NCBI GenBank assembly: GCA_018609125.1 | Contig: JABAYF010000016.1 | Coordinates: 101,956 to 165,955, forward strand | Source: Candidatus Nanopelagicales bacterium | Lineage (GTDB): Bacteria; Actinomycetota; Actinomycetes; S36-B12 | Direction: 5' to 3' | Length of the DNA stretch: 64,000 nt | In this document: piece by piece, positions 1-8,783 of the stretch | Layout: each line of letters begins with the position of its first letter | Numbering within the stretch: the stretch's first letter is position 1 | The notes under the pieces: generated by a model | What the model was told of the DNA's origin: nothing | The model's database searches: none | What the model saw: only the letters and a program-made list of their open reading frames with translations | Program-made: the position numbers and the translations under genes

Positions 1-120
1 ACTATCGTTAGAAAATCTAAACCTATTGCAGCACATTCAGTCTCGTGATCGAGTGTGGGGTCATGTTGATGCGCGAACGTTCGCTTAACGGAGCCTAGGA
101 TCAACGGGTGACCGTCGTCG

Positions 121-126
121 TATCAT
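121..126 (+). promoter_or_regulatory. Putative -10 box of leaderless glycosyltransferase gene
   Basis: TATCAT hexamer ending 7 nt before the ATG at 134. There is no Shine-Dalgarno sequence in front of either candidate ATG (125 or 134). Transcription starting about 7 nt after a -10 box would begin at the ATG of 134, so the spacing favours that start. Inference from sequence pattern only. The rest of 1-120 shows no gene. Confidence 0.45.
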
Positions 127-133
127 GTGCCCA

Positions 134-1375
134 ATGCATGTATGTCACTTCGCATGGGAGTACCCGCCGGTCGTGTTTGGGGGGCTGGGCCAGCACGTGT
201 ACGCCCTCACCCAGCAACAGGTCGCCCAAGGCCTGACAGTTTCGGTCATCACACTAGCTCGTGATCCGCGAGTCCCGCTCACCGATGAAGGTGAGCAGCC
301 GACCCCCGTGTCGGTTACCTACAGCAACGGTGTCCGTGTCATACGAGTGCAGCCTGCGCCACCGTTTCAGCAACTGAATTCACACAACCTGCTCACCTGG
401 GTGAACAGCATGCAACAGGCCATGGACGCCGCGAGGACATCACTCGATGAAACCTGCGAGGTGGTACACGCCCATGATTGGCTGGTAGGAGAAGTCGCCC
501 AGCAGGCAGCCACCGAAGCAAATCTTCCGCTGGTGACAACGATGCACGCCACCGAACAGGGTCGTCACCAGGGTTGGCTGCCGACAGATACATCCCGAGA
601 AATCCATCATCGGGAGTACTCCCTGCTATCAGCCAGCAATGAGGTCATCACCTGCTCGAAGCACATGCGAAACGAACTCCTGCGTTACTTCGCGAACTTC
701 ACCGCCCCCATCAGCGTGATCCCCAACGGAATTGACCTGTCGGTGTGGCGAACCTCCGTCGACAACTCAACTCTTTCGAACTTCGTACCTCGCATGAATA
801 CACAACCTGTCGTGTTTTGTGGACGGCTGGAGTGGGAGAAAGGCATCCACACACTCCTCGACGCATTCTGCTCACTCGCGCGCACCCATCCCGATGCTCG
901 CCTGGTTGTCGCCGGACAGGGCAGCCAGCAATCCTTCCTCGTCGAACGAGCCGCAGCCCTGGGTATTGAATCGTTCGTCAATTTTGTGGGCTGGCTTCCA
1001 CTCGAACAATTAACGGTCTTGATGAGGGAGGCTGCCTGCGTGGTTGTTCCAAGTCTTTATGAGCCATTCGGCGTTGTGGCGCTGGAGGCGGCCGCCCTCG
1101 GCGCACCGCTGATCGTTTCAGACACCGGTGGCCTCATCGAGTTAGTCAAAGACGGTGCGACTGGACGCACCTTTGCTGCTGGCGATGACGCACAATTGTG
1201 CCGAGTGCTGCAGGAAACGCTCGACGATCCCGCTCATACGCAGCAGATGTCGCGAGCTGCCCATGAGCAGCTTCGACTCCACCACCAATGGGCCGACATC
1301 GCCTCGTCTACCACGGCCGTCTACGGACATGGGCTGGCCAACGCATCGAGGATTGCGTTGCCAGGAGCTACGTGA
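134..1375 (+). CDS. GT4 family alpha-glucan glycosyltransferase (glycogen synthase-like, Rv3032-like)
   Basis: A retaining GT-B glycosyltransferase of 413 aa, the usual size for the actinobacterial GT4 glucan synthases. The N-terminus carries WEYPPVV followed by GGLGQHV, the nucleotide-sugar/acceptor loop of glycogen synthase-like GT4 enzymes. VHAHDWL lies near residue 115. The C-terminal half has GRLEWEKG and then EPFGVVALEAAALG, the EX7E donor-binding motif. It is expected to transfer glucose in alpha-1,4 linkage to a glucan in the cytosol. The N-terminal pattern closely recalls M. tuberculosis Rv3032, which elongates methylglucose lipopolysaccharide and glycogen. GlgM or GlgA roles are alternatives, and the nearby glgX/P/E/B genes fit any of them. 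The ATG at 125 is also in frame, but 134 gives the family-like N-terminus and fits the -10 box at 121-126. The 3' end overlaps the convergent acyltransferase gene by 8 bp. Confidence 0.85.
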   Translation: MHVCHFAWEYPPVVFGGLGQHVYALTQQQVAQGLTVSVITLARDPRVPLTDEGEQPTPVSVTYSNGVRVIRVQPAPPFQQLNSHNLLTWVNSMQQAMDAARTSLDETCEVVHAHDWLVGEVAQQAATEANLPLVTTMHATEQGRHQGWLPTDTSREIHHREYSLLSASNEVITCSKHMRNELLRYFANFTAPISVIPNGIDLSVWRTSVDNSTLSNFVPRMNTQPVVFCGRLEWEKGIHTLLDAFCSLARTHPDARLVVAGQGSQQSFLVERAAALGIESFVNFVGWLPLEQLTVLMREAACVVVPSLYEPFGVVALEAAALGAPLIVSDTGGLIELVKDGATGRTFAAGDDAQLCRVLQETLDDPAHTQQMSRAAHEQLRLHHQWADIASSTTAVYGHGLANASRIALPGAT

Positions 1376-2045
1376 CCGACGGCGGCCTTGGATCCACCTC
1401 TTGTTCAGCAAGAGCTTCATCAAGAGCAGCCTTGGTTTTGCGTGCAATGTCTGCAACGTCTATGCGCCGCTGGAGAGCAAGATCGTAAGCAACCTGACGA
1501 TTCTTTAGCGGCACTGCAGGAATGCCACCCATGACGGTAAATTCGGGTACATGTCCGCGCACCACAGCATGAGCGGCGAGTACGCAACCCCGTTCAATTG
1601 TCGTGCCGCGCAGAACCGTGACCTTGGTGCCGATCCATACATCTGGTCCGATGCGCACAGGTGACTTCGCTATTCCCTGGTCCTTAATCGGCACGTTAAT
1701 GTCATCGGTGACATGGTCGAAATCGCAGATGTACACCCAGTCGGCAACTATTGTGCCCGCACCAAATTCGATATCCAAATACCCGTTGACGGTGTTGTCG
1801 CGGCCGAAAACGCATTTATCCCCCACCCGCATGGTGCCTTCGTGGCAGCGCAGTCTGTTCTCATCGCCGATGTGCACCCAGCGGCCCAAAATGAGCCGGC
1901 CGTATCCCTTACGCGCGTGCACCTCTACCCGTTTGCCGAGAAACACAAAACCCTCGGTCACGATGTGGGGTGATCGCAGGCGGAGGAGGAAGAACCGCCA
2001 GTAGCGAATGAGATACCAGGGCGAAAATGCCCGATGACGCCACAC
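1368..2045 (-). CDS. Left-handed beta-helix (hexapeptide repeat) acyltransferase
   Basis: 225 aa from a GTG start. The middle (about residues 50-180) is built of imperfect hexapeptide repeats of the LbH acetyl/acyltransferase superfamily, e.g. VGDKCVFG, IGPDVWIG and ERGCVLAAHAVV. It has the C-terminal GGIPAVPLK cap typical of WcaF/Maa-like enzymes and a probable catalytic His in YICDFDHV. It probably transfers an acetyl or short acyl group from CoA to a sugar hydroxyl. A homologue (Rv3034c) sits in the mycobacterial MGLP locus, where acylation of the glucan is needed, so the neighbouring GT4 and methyltransferase make a glucan substrate plausible. The frame stays open upstream of the GTG to a CTG at 2103-2105 that overlaps the methyltransferase stop, so the real N-terminus may be 20 residues longer (see findings). 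The substrate is not determinable from sequence. Confidence 0.8.
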   Translation of the reverse strand: MWRHRAFSPWYLIRYWRFFLLRLRSPHIVTEGFVFLGKRVEVHARKGYGRLILGRWVHIGDENRLRCHEGTMRVGDKCVFGRDNTVNGYLDIEFGAGTIVADWVYICDFDHVTDDINVPIKDQGIAKSPVRIGPDVWIGTKVTVLRGTTIERGCVLAAHAVVRGHVPEFTVMGGIPAVPLKNRQVAYDLALQRRIDVADIARKTKAALDEALAEQEVDPRPPSVT

Positions 2046-2101
2046 CCATTTCGCCGAAGCCCAGGTCAGAAACCGGGCTTGACGAGGGTCGTGTCGGGAA
2101 C

Positions 2102-3028
2102 TCAGGGCTTAACCCCGGTGATGCACACGTTGTAGAACAGCTCGTCGGGAACAACCCTGGCGAGGTAGCGCTCGTCGATAGCCGCCAACCGCTGCCAGGT
2201 GCGGTAGGCGAATGTTGCCCAGGTGAAACCCAGCGCGCCAGGTTTCACCGCCGCCTCAAAGGTGCGCACGGGCCAACCGAACCAGGATGCGGTCAATTCC
2301 TCGGTGACCGTTTCCACATCAATCGCACCGGCACGCATGGCCATCCTGGCCAAACTATCGGGATCAAAGGTATGAATATCCACGACCGATTCAAGCGCCG
2401 CCGCTGCCGACGAGGCAGTCAGGTCAGCCGGTGTTCGCGCCCAGTTCTCACGAAACCGCGGTAGTTGGGTGATACGCGAGGCCGCCCACCAGGTAGCCCG
2501 CGACAACTGACGTGCAATCACGTCGCCACGCGCGGTGGGCTCGCCACAAAAAACGAATCGACCGCCGGGCTTGAGTACGCGCAGGGCTTCTTGTAATGAC
2601 TGCTCGACATCGGGAATGTGGTGCAGGACGGCATGACCGATCACCAGGTCGAATTGCTCATCGTCGCTGGGGAGGCGCTCTGCGTCAGCGACCCGGCCCT
2701 CAACCGACAGACCCAGAGACTGCCCTTGACGCACGGCGACATCCACCATGCCCGGTGAAATATCGGTCAGAACACTGAAATCGATAATGCCGGCGAGCAT
2801 GAGGTTGAGCGCAAAAAAGCCTGTGCCACAACCGATTTCAAGAGCCGTCGCATATGGACGAGATGGAACACCGACAATGTGAGCGAACCGATCGCGCGCA
2901 TAGGTTGTGCAGCGCTCATCAAAGGAAATACTCCACTTTTCGTCGTAACTCGCCGCTTCCCAGTCGTGATAGAGAACATTGGCCAGTTTGGGATCTGTGA
3001 AGGCTTCAGCGATCTCTGCAGCGGTCAT
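2102..3028 (-). CDS. Class I SAM-dependent methyltransferase
   Basis: 308 aa. The SAM-binding Rossmann core begins near residue 60: LEIGCGTG (motif I), then a DISPGM acidic loop, VADAERLP and VIGHAVLHHIPD (motif post-I/II), and LKPGGRFVF. These are hallmarks of the Methyltransf_11/25 group. The N-terminal VLYHDWEAASYDEKWSISF signature and the long C-terminal extension recall a conserved actinobacterial family that includes a mycobacterial protein next to echA17 (Rv3037c/Rv3038c region). The start ATG overlaps the stop of the upstream enoyl-CoA hydratase by 4 bp (ATGA), so the two are translationally coupled. The acyltransferase follows directly. Substrate unknown; a sugar or lipid hydroxyl is suggested only by context. 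Confidence 0.85.
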   Translation of the reverse strand: MTAAEIAEAFTDPKLANVLYHDWEAASYDEKWSISFDERCTTYARDRFAHIVGVPSRPYATALEIGCGTGFFALNLMLAGIIDFSVLTDISPGMVDVAVRQGQSLGLSVEGRVADAERLPSDDEQFDLVIGHAVLHHIPDVEQSLQEALRVLKPGGRFVFCGEPTARGDVIARQLSRATWWAASRITQLPRFRENWARTPADLTASSAAAALESVVDIHTFDPDSLARMAMRAGAIDVETVTEELTASWFGWPVRTFEAAVKPGALGFTWATFAYRTWQRLAAIDERYLARVVPDELFYNVCITGVKP

Positions 3029-3810
3029 TGCCCGGTGAACTCTGCCTTGCCCGGACCGTGCTCGATGAAGGAGGTCATGCCGACCTGTTTGTCGCGCGTG
3101 CCAAATAAGGACGCGAAGTGAACTCGCTCAATCTCCAGCCCAGAGTCTAGATCAACCATGAGACCGCGATCGATCGATTGTTTGGCCGCACGCAGAGCAT
3201 GCGGTGGTCCCTGAGCCAAGCGCTGCGCCAGTGCAAGGGCCTCGGTGTAGACGTCGTCAGGGGGAACAACACGGTCCACTAGCCCGATAGACAACGCTTC
3301 CGCCGCATCGACGAAACGTCCGGTAAAGATCAGGTCCTTGGCTCGGGACGGGCCGATCAGCCTGGGTAGGCGCTGAGTACCGCCGGCTCCAGGAATAATC
3401 CCGAGCAAAATTTCCGGCTGTCCGAGTTTGGCGTTATCTCCTGCCACTCGCAGATCTGCGCACAGTGCCAGTTCACACCCACCACCGAGTGCATAGCCGG
3501 TAATGGCCGCAATCGTGGGCTTTTCGATGCGCTCGACCGCGGTGAAAGCCGCCTGTAGACGCGTGGATCGAACAAGTGCATCGGTCAAGGGCCAGTCGAC
3601 CATCTCTTTCACATCGGCGCCGGCCGCGAACACCTTTGGCCCGCCATAGATCACCACGGCTCGCACATCTTCGCGCTGCGAGGCCTGATTTGCCGCGCCA
3701 CGAATCTCCTGCTGCATCTGCACCGACAGCGCGTTCATGGGTGGGCGCTGAAGGTGAATCGTCGCGACGTTGTCTGCCACTTCAAGGCGCACAAGTGCAT
3801 CTGCGGACAT
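3025..3810 (-). CDS. Enoyl-CoA hydratase/isomerase family protein (EchA17-like)
   Basis: 261 aa crotonase-fold protein. The oxyanion-hole segments are visible: the FAAGADVKEM loop near residue 60, then ALGGGCELALCADLRVA near 100 and LGIIPGAGGTQRLPR near 130, with a Glu in the position of the hydratase catalytic acid. It should hydrate trans-2-enoyl-CoA to 3-hydroxyacyl-CoA in fatty-acid degradation. I chose the ATG at 3810 because AAAGG lies 9 nt upstream and the resulting N-terminus (MSADALVRLEV) matches the family. The longer frame to 3846 adds 12 atypical residues. It is first in an operon with the methyltransferase (4-bp overlap) and the acyltransferase, and is divergent from glgX. Confidence 0.87.
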   Translation of the reverse strand: MSADALVRLEVADNVATIHLQRPPMNALSVQMQQEIRGAANQASQREDVRAVVIYGGPKVFAAGADVKEMVDWPLTDALVRSTRLQAAFTAVERIEKPTIAAITGYALGGGCELALCADLRVAGDNAKLGQPEILLGIIPGAGGTQRLPRLIGPSRAKDLIFTGRFVDAAEALSIGLVDRVVPPDDVYTEALALAQRLAQGPPHALRAAKQSIDRGLMVDLDSGLEIERVHFASLFGTRDKQVGMTSFIEHGPGKAEFTGQ

Positions 3811-3881
3811 ACCGGGAAACCTTTCATCGGAGGACCAGCTGCTCAAAGCCTAGTAGCCGCCCCTGCGCACCGGACTGCCTG

Positions 3882-3887
3882 TAGCGT
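3882..3887 (+). promoter_or_regulatory. Putative -10 box of leaderless glgX
   Basis: TAGCGT lies 7 nt before the GTG at 3895. It fits the leaderless pattern seen at other genes of this window and supports the GTG start. The 84-bp gap to divergent echA otherwise shows nothing recognisable. Confidence 0.45.
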
Positions 3888-3894
3888 TTCGCAG

Positions 3895-6069
3895 GTGACA
3901 CCTCCCCAGGCCTCCCCCTTACCCAACGGCCCTGAACTCATCGGGCCTGGACACTGGGATCCTTTAGGGGTCACCTGGAACGCCGCCGGAGCCAACGTTG
4001 CGCTGTGGGCACCCGGTGCCGATGGGGTTGACCTCATCGTCGACCTAGCCGTTGATGGCAGGCCTGGCTCTGGGGCAACCACCACGCACACCACTTCATT
4101 GACCGAAAACACCCGCGGTGTATTTCACGGACTCATTCTCGGTCTTACCCCGGGCACCCGCTATGGATTTCGGGTGCATGGGAATTGGGACCCGGCCGCG
4201 GGTCAGCGTTGGAATGCAGCCAAGTTGCTCAATGACCCCTACGCGAAAGCGATCAGCGGCGACGTCACGCTCAACAAGGCGATCTTTGGTTCCATCGCCA
4301 ACGATGATCTGCAGCGGGAGGATCACGATTCTGCACCCTTCGTCCCGCGCAGCATTGTCGTTGCCGACAAATTCGACTGGGGAAACGACGCACCACCTGC
4401 CGTTCCGTGGACCGATACGGTCATCTACGAAACCCATGTGCGTGGACTCACCATGACCCACCCAGAAGTGCCAGAGCATCAACGCGGCACGTATGCGGGT
4501 GTGGCTCATCCCAGCGTCATCAAGCACCTCACGGATCTTGGAGTCACCAGTATTGAGCTTATGCCGGTGCATCATTTCACCAGCGAGATCCACCTCATGG
4601 AATTGGGACTCAGTAACTATTGGGGGTACAACACCCTCGGCTATTTCGCTCCCGCAGCCGCGTATAGCTCTACCGGCAGTAACGGTGAGCAGGTTGTGGA
4701 GTTCCAGCGGATGGTCAAGGCTCTGCATGCGGCCGGCCTGGAAGTCATTCTTGATGTTGTCTACAACCACACCAGCGAAGAAGGGGTGAACGGCCCCACC
4801 TTTAACTTTCGCGGCATCGACAATGCTCGCTACTACCGACTCACTGACGGGCGCCACTACACGGACTACACAGGCTGTGGCAACACCCTTAACGTCGCGG
4901 ATCCGCACGTCCTGCAAATGGTGATGGATTCCTTGCGTTACTGGGTAACTCAGATGCACGTGGATGGTTTTCGATTTGACCTCGCATCTGCTCTGGCTCG
5001 GTCCTTTCACGACGTCGACATGCTGGGCACCTTCATGACGACGATCCAGCAGGACCCGGTGTTGCGCAATGTAAAACTCATCGCCGAGCCGTGGGATGTG
5101 GGCCCAGGCGGGTACCAGGTGGGCGAATTTCCAGCGATGTGGCGGGAATGGAACGGCAAATACCGCGATTGCCTTCGCGACTTCTGGCGTGGTGCTACCG
5201 GAGTGGGCGAATTGGGATGGCGCCTTTCTGGATCGGCAGACCTGTACAACAGTGAAGGTCGCTCCCCCTTCGCCTCCATCAACTTCATCACCGCACACGA
5301 TGGCTTCACGATGCGCGATCTCGTGACCTACGACAGTAAGCACAATGAAGCCAACCTGGAAAACAACAGGGATGGCACCGATGATAATCGCTCTGCCAAC
5401 TACGGGGTCGAGGGCGAGACACCCGATCCGGATATCAACCGGATACGACATCGCCAGATGCGAAACATGCTCACCAGCCTGCTGCTGTCCACCGGGGTGC
5501 CCATGATCAGTGGCGGCGATGAGTTTGGTCGCACTCAGTCGGGCAATAACAACGCCTACTGCCAAGACAACGAGGTGAGTTGGTACGACTGGGATTGGGC
5601 CGACTGGCAGCGAGACCTGTTTGACTTCACCAGGACACTGATCGGAATTCGTCGGCGCCATCGCACCTTCCGGCAGCGCTTCTTCTTCAAAGGCGAACCG
5701 CGCAGCGCTGGCGAAGCACCCGACCTAGCCTGGTTATCCGCTGACGGTGCGGCCATCACCGAAGATCAATGGCATGACCCCGGGATGAAAACGGTGGGGA
5801 TGTACCTCTCCGGTGACCTCATTGCACTACCGGGGATCCAGCATGAGGGGGGTTCGCCAGATGTGCATGATTCGTTTCTGCTGATCTCACACGCCGGCGA
5901 CTCCCATGTGAGTTTCGCGCTCCCCGGCGCTCCTTACGGTCAGCGATACCACCGGGTCCTGGACACCCACGATGATCGGCCTAGTGCCGCGCCCTGGTCG
6001 GATGTAGCGGGTTCCACCATCATGATGGCCCCGCGCAGTTGCATCTTGCTGCGAGCTACAGACTCCTAA
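3895..6069 (+). CDS. glgX: Glycogen debranching enzyme GlgX (isoamylase-type, GH13_11)
   Basis: 724 aa, normal for GlgX. An N-terminal CBM48/isoamylase-N domain (GVTWNAAGANVALWAPGA) precedes the GH13 barrel. The catalytic triad is visible: nucleophile Asp362 in GFRFDLA, acid/base Glu398 in IAEPWD and Asp469 in TAHDGF. VYNHT supplies the conserved Asn-His of region I. It hydrolyses alpha-1,6 branches of phosphorylase-limit glycogen, which suits the glgP gene convergent to it (21 bp apart). The start is the GTG at 3895. The same frame stays open further upstream, but that part overlaps divergent echA and lacks homology-like sequence. A TANNNT box 7 nt before the GTG suggests a leaderless transcript. 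Confidence 0.93.
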   Translation: MTPPQASPLPNGPELIGPGHWDPLGVTWNAAGANVALWAPGADGVDLIVDLAVDGRPGSGATTTHTTSLTENTRGVFHGLILGLTPGTRYGFRVHGNWDPAAGQRWNAAKLLNDPYAKAISGDVTLNKAIFGSIANDDLQREDHDSAPFVPRSIVVADKFDWGNDAPPAVPWTDTVIYETHVRGLTMTHPEVPEHQRGTYAGVAHPSVIKHLTDLGVTSIELMPVHHFTSEIHLMELGLSNYWGYNTLGYFAPAAAYSSTGSNGEQVVEFQRMVKALHAAGLEVILDVVYNHTSEEGVNGPTFNFRGIDNARYYRLTDGRHYTDYTGCGNTLNVADPHVLQMVMDSLRYWVTQMHVDGFRFDLASALARSFHDVDMLGTFMTTIQQDPVLRNVKLIAEPWDVGPGGYQVGEFPAMWREWNGKYRDCLRDFWRGATGVGELGWRLSGSADLYNSEGRSPFASINFITAHDGFTMRDLVTYDSKHNEANLENNRDGTDDNRSANYGVEGETPDPDINRIRHRQMRNMLTSLLLSTGVPMISGGDEFGRTQSGNNNAYCQDNEVSWYDWDWADWQRDLFDFTRTLIGIRRRHRTFRQRFFFKGEPRSAGEAPDLAWLSADGAAITEDQWHDPGMKTVGMYLSGDLIALPGIQHEGGSPDVHDSFLLISHAGDSHVSFALPGAPYGQRYHRVLDTHDDRPSAAPWSDVAGSTIMMAPRSCILLRATDS

Positions 6070-6077
6070 ATCAACCA

Positions 6078-6090
6078 CCGCCGAGGGCGG
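6078..6090. terminator. Short GC hairpin between convergent glgX and glgP
   Basis: CCGCC, loop GAG, GGCGG: a perfect 5-bp GC stem that fills most of the 21-bp gap between two convergent genes. It could end transcription in both directions. There is no U-tract, so intrinsic termination is uncertain. Confidence 0.35.
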
Positions 6091-8697
6091 CTATCTGAAG
6101 TCGCCATCCTCGGGCGATGACACGTTGGGGGGAACAGCAACGAGACCCATGTCTGCGACCGAGACCAAACCTTCGTGGCTGGGAAGCACCCGAACCGTAT
6201 AGCCATACGCTCCCGTCCGGTCTAGGTCCATCAACCCATCGAAGCGCCAGCGTCCGGAGTCGTAGCTTTCTGCTGGCACTAGATCACTTGTTCCCTGCTC
6301 GGTAATGCTGTCATCGCCATTGACGCGGCCGAAAACAACCTGGACAACAACATCTTCGGGATGAAGATTGCCAAGGTGCACATAGGCGCGAATGGGTATT
6401 GCTGATCCCAGGGCAGGTGAAGCACCAGGAATCGACACATCAACATGTTCAACGGCAACCTGGGGCCAAAACTCATGTACCCGCAGCTTCCAAGCGCTCA
6501 GTTCGCGACCGAAACTGAAATTGTCAGCGTGGGCCTTTGCTGCGGCGTTAGCGGCGGGCACATACAACTTATCGACGTAGTCGCGCACCATCCGACTTGC
6601 CAGCACCTTCGGACCGAGGGTCTGCATTGTGTGTCGCACCTGTTGTATCCAACGTCGTGGGATTCCTGCCTCATCACGATCGTAAAACGTTGCTGCCACG
6701 CTGTTTTCAATGAGGTCGTAAAGCGCCGATGCTTCTAGATCGTCGCGTCGATCTTCATCATGCACCCCATCCGCCGTCGGAATCGCCCAGCCGTTCTGCC
6801 CGTCGTACCACTCATCCCACCAACCGTCCATGATTGACAAATTGAGGGCGCCGTTCAACGCTGCCTTCATGCCCGAAGTACCGCTAGCTTCCAGCGGACG
6901 AATTGGGTTGTTCAGCCACACATCGCATCCGGGGTATAGCCGCGTTGCCATGCCGATGTCGTAGTTGGGCAGAAAGACTATGCGGTGTCGGACCCGCGGA
7001 TCGTCAGCAAACTGAACAAGTTGCTGGATCAGCCTTTTGCCACCGTCATCTGCCGGGTGAGACTTTCCGGCCACGATCAGCTGAATCGGGTTCGTTGGGT
7101 GAAGTAGGAGAGCGCGCAAGCGTTCCGGGTCGCGCAGCATGAGAGTGAGACGCTTATACGATGGCACGCGGCGAGCAAAACCGATCGTAAGCACGTCTGG
7201 GTCAAGGACCGAATCGATCCAACCGAGCTCTGCCTCAGTGGCACCGCGGTGAAGCCAACTCTTGCGCAACCGATCTCGGGCATCCGCAACAAGATGCTCG
7301 CGCAGCGTGCGTTTCGTCCACCAGATCGCGTCGTCTGGGATTTCCCCGATGGCTTCCCAACCTTGGCCCTCCTCGGTCAGTTCAGGTCCGATCCGTTCCA
7401 CCGCCAAGTTCCACACCTCAGGTGCAACCCAGGTTTGGGCGTGAACACCGTTGGTGATGGAGACGATCGGAACTTCAGCAGCGTCAAAATCTGGCCAAAG
7501 GCCGTTGAACATTGACCGGCTAACGCTGCCATGAAGCAGACTCACCCCGTTGGCGCGCTGGGAAAGCCGCAGCCCCATGACCGCCATGTTGAACATACTG
7601 GAGTCACCACCTGGGTATGACTCTGTTCCGAGTGATTCGATGCGATCAACGGGCAGGCCATCGGCTGCGTTATCGCCACCGAAATACTGCCGAATGAGTT
7701 GCCGATCGAAACGGTCGATACCTGCGGGAACCGGCGTGTGCGTGGTGAAAACTGTTCCTGCACGCACAATCTCGAAGGCTTCGTCGAAATTCAGTCCATC
7801 GGGCCCTTGAACGAGTTCGCGAATTCGCTCAACTCCGAGGAACCCGGCATGTCCTTCATTGGAGTGATAGACCGCGGGAGCTGGATGACCGGTTACCTCG
7901 CAATACGCACGTAGTGCCCGCACCCCGCCGATGCCCAGGAGCATCTCCTGACGCAGCCGGTGTTCGTTGCCTCCCCCGTACAGCCGGTCGGTGACATCGC
8001 GTTCTGCTTGGTCGTTGGTGGCCACGTCTGAATCGAGCAGCAGCAACGGAATGCGACCAACGGAGGCCACCCAGATTCGAAAATCCAGCGTGCGTCCACC
8101 CGGCATTCCCACACTGCGATAAACCGCCTCGCCGGCTGCGTCTCGTAGCAGCGACAACGGCATCGCGTCGGGATCTAGCACCGGGTATGTCTCCTGCTGC
8201 CAACCATCGGAGGAGAGAGTCTGACGAAAATAGCCGGTCCGATAGAACAGTCCCACACCGACGATGGGCACGCCTAAATCTGAGGCGGCTTTGAGGTGGT
8301 CACCGGCTAAAATTCCTAGACCGCCGGAATACTGCGGCAGGGCGGCGGCGACACCGAACTCTGGCGAAAAATAGCCGATGCAGGCTGGGCCTTGCGACCG
8401 GGTGTTTTGGTACCAGTGGGCACGGTGCATGTAGTCGCCCAGGTCGGACTGGCAGTGGCGAACCCAGTGGACGAAGCCCTCGTCAGCAGCGAGTTCGCCG
8501 AGTCGATCAACCGAGACCTCCCCGAGCATCCGCATCGGGTCGGCATTGACGCTTTCCCACAGAGCTGGGTCGATGGCAGCGAACAAATCACGGGTGGGCT
8601 GGTGCCACGACCAACGCAGGTTGTGCGCAAGTTCACTTAAGCCGTCTAGTTCCGTCGGCAGCACCGTGCGAACATTAAAACGCCTAATTGCTCTCAC
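6091..8697 (-). CDS. glgP: Alpha-glucan phosphorylase (GT35, DUF3417-containing form)
   Basis: 868 aa from GTG, the size of the bacterial/archaeal GlgP form that carries an N-terminal DUF3417 segment (ELAHNLRWSW near residue 25) rather than the E. coli MalP type. The PLP site is EASGTSGMKAALNG with Lys611. The phosphate/substrate loops IGFARRVPSYKR and YSGGLGILAGDHLK are present. It releases glucose-1-phosphate from glycogen ends. Pairing with glgX (debranching) gives a complete breakdown route. The divergent neighbour is glgE. No Shine-Dalgarno sequence is seen, but TAGCGT lies 8 nt upstream of the GTG, consistent with leaderless initiation. Confidence 0.93.
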   Translation of the reverse strand: MRAIRRFNVRTVLPTELDGLSELAHNLRWSWHQPTRDLFAAIDPALWESVNADPMRMLGEVSVDRLGELAADEGFVHWVRHCQSDLGDYMHRAHWYQNTRSQGPACIGYFSPEFGVAAALPQYSGGLGILAGDHLKAASDLGVPIVGVGLFYRTGYFRQTLSSDGWQQETYPVLDPDAMPLSLLRDAAGEAVYRSVGMPGGRTLDFRIWVASVGRIPLLLLDSDVATNDQAERDVTDRLYGGGNEHRLRQEMLLGIGGVRALRAYCEVTGHPAPAVYHSNEGHAGFLGVERIRELVQGPDGLNFDEAFEIVRAGTVFTTHTPVPAGIDRFDRQLIRQYFGGDNAADGLPVDRIESLGTESYPGGDSSMFNMAVMGLRLSQRANGVSLLHGSVSRSMFNGLWPDFDAAEVPIVSITNGVHAQTWVAPEVWNLAVERIGPELTEEGQGWEAIGEIPDDAIWWTKRTLREHLVADARDRLRKSWLHRGATEAELGWIDSVLDPDVLTIGFARRVPSYKRLTLMLRDPERLRALLLHPTNPIQLIVAGKSHPADDGGKRLIQQLVQFADDPRVRHRIVFLPNYDIGMATRLYPGCDVWLNNPIRPLEASGTSGMKAALNGALNLSIMDGWWDEWYDGQNGWAIPTADGVHDEDRRDDLEASALYDLIENSVAATFYDRDEAGIPRRWIQQVRHTMQTLGPKVLASRMVRDYVDKLYVPAANAAAKAHADNFSFGRELSAWKLRVHEFWPQVAVEHVDVSIPGASPALGSAIPIRAYVHLGNLHPEDVVVQVVFGRVNGDDSITEQGTSDLVPAESYDSGRWRFDGLMDLDRTGAYGYTVRVLPSHEGLVSVADMGLVAVPPNVSSPEDGDFR

Positions 8698-8705
8698 AAT
8701 GGGTG

Positions 8706-8711
8706 ACGCTA
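8706..8711 (-). promoter_or_regulatory. Putative -10 box of leaderless glgP
   Basis: TAGCGT on the minus strand, ending 8 nt before the glgP GTG. It is the same hexamer as in front of glgX, so the two convergent breakdown genes may be driven by similar promoters. Confidence 0.38.
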
Positions 8712-8783
8712 CCGTTCTCGGCCGCCGTCGAACCTGCCGGTTCAGTATCCCGGGGCACCCTGCGCTCGCTAGGGTCTGGATCT

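Noticed and set aside
108..140. GTG at 108 preceded by TAGGAT at 6 nt as the start of the glycosyltransferase
   Set aside because: It is in a different frame from the glycosyltransferase; the box at 121-126 serves the in-frame ATG.
4096..5661. 521-aa open frame antisense to glgX
   Set aside because: Runs opposite a clear GH13 gene with intact catalytic residues; composition is Val/His-rich without domains. Typical GC-driven shadow frame.
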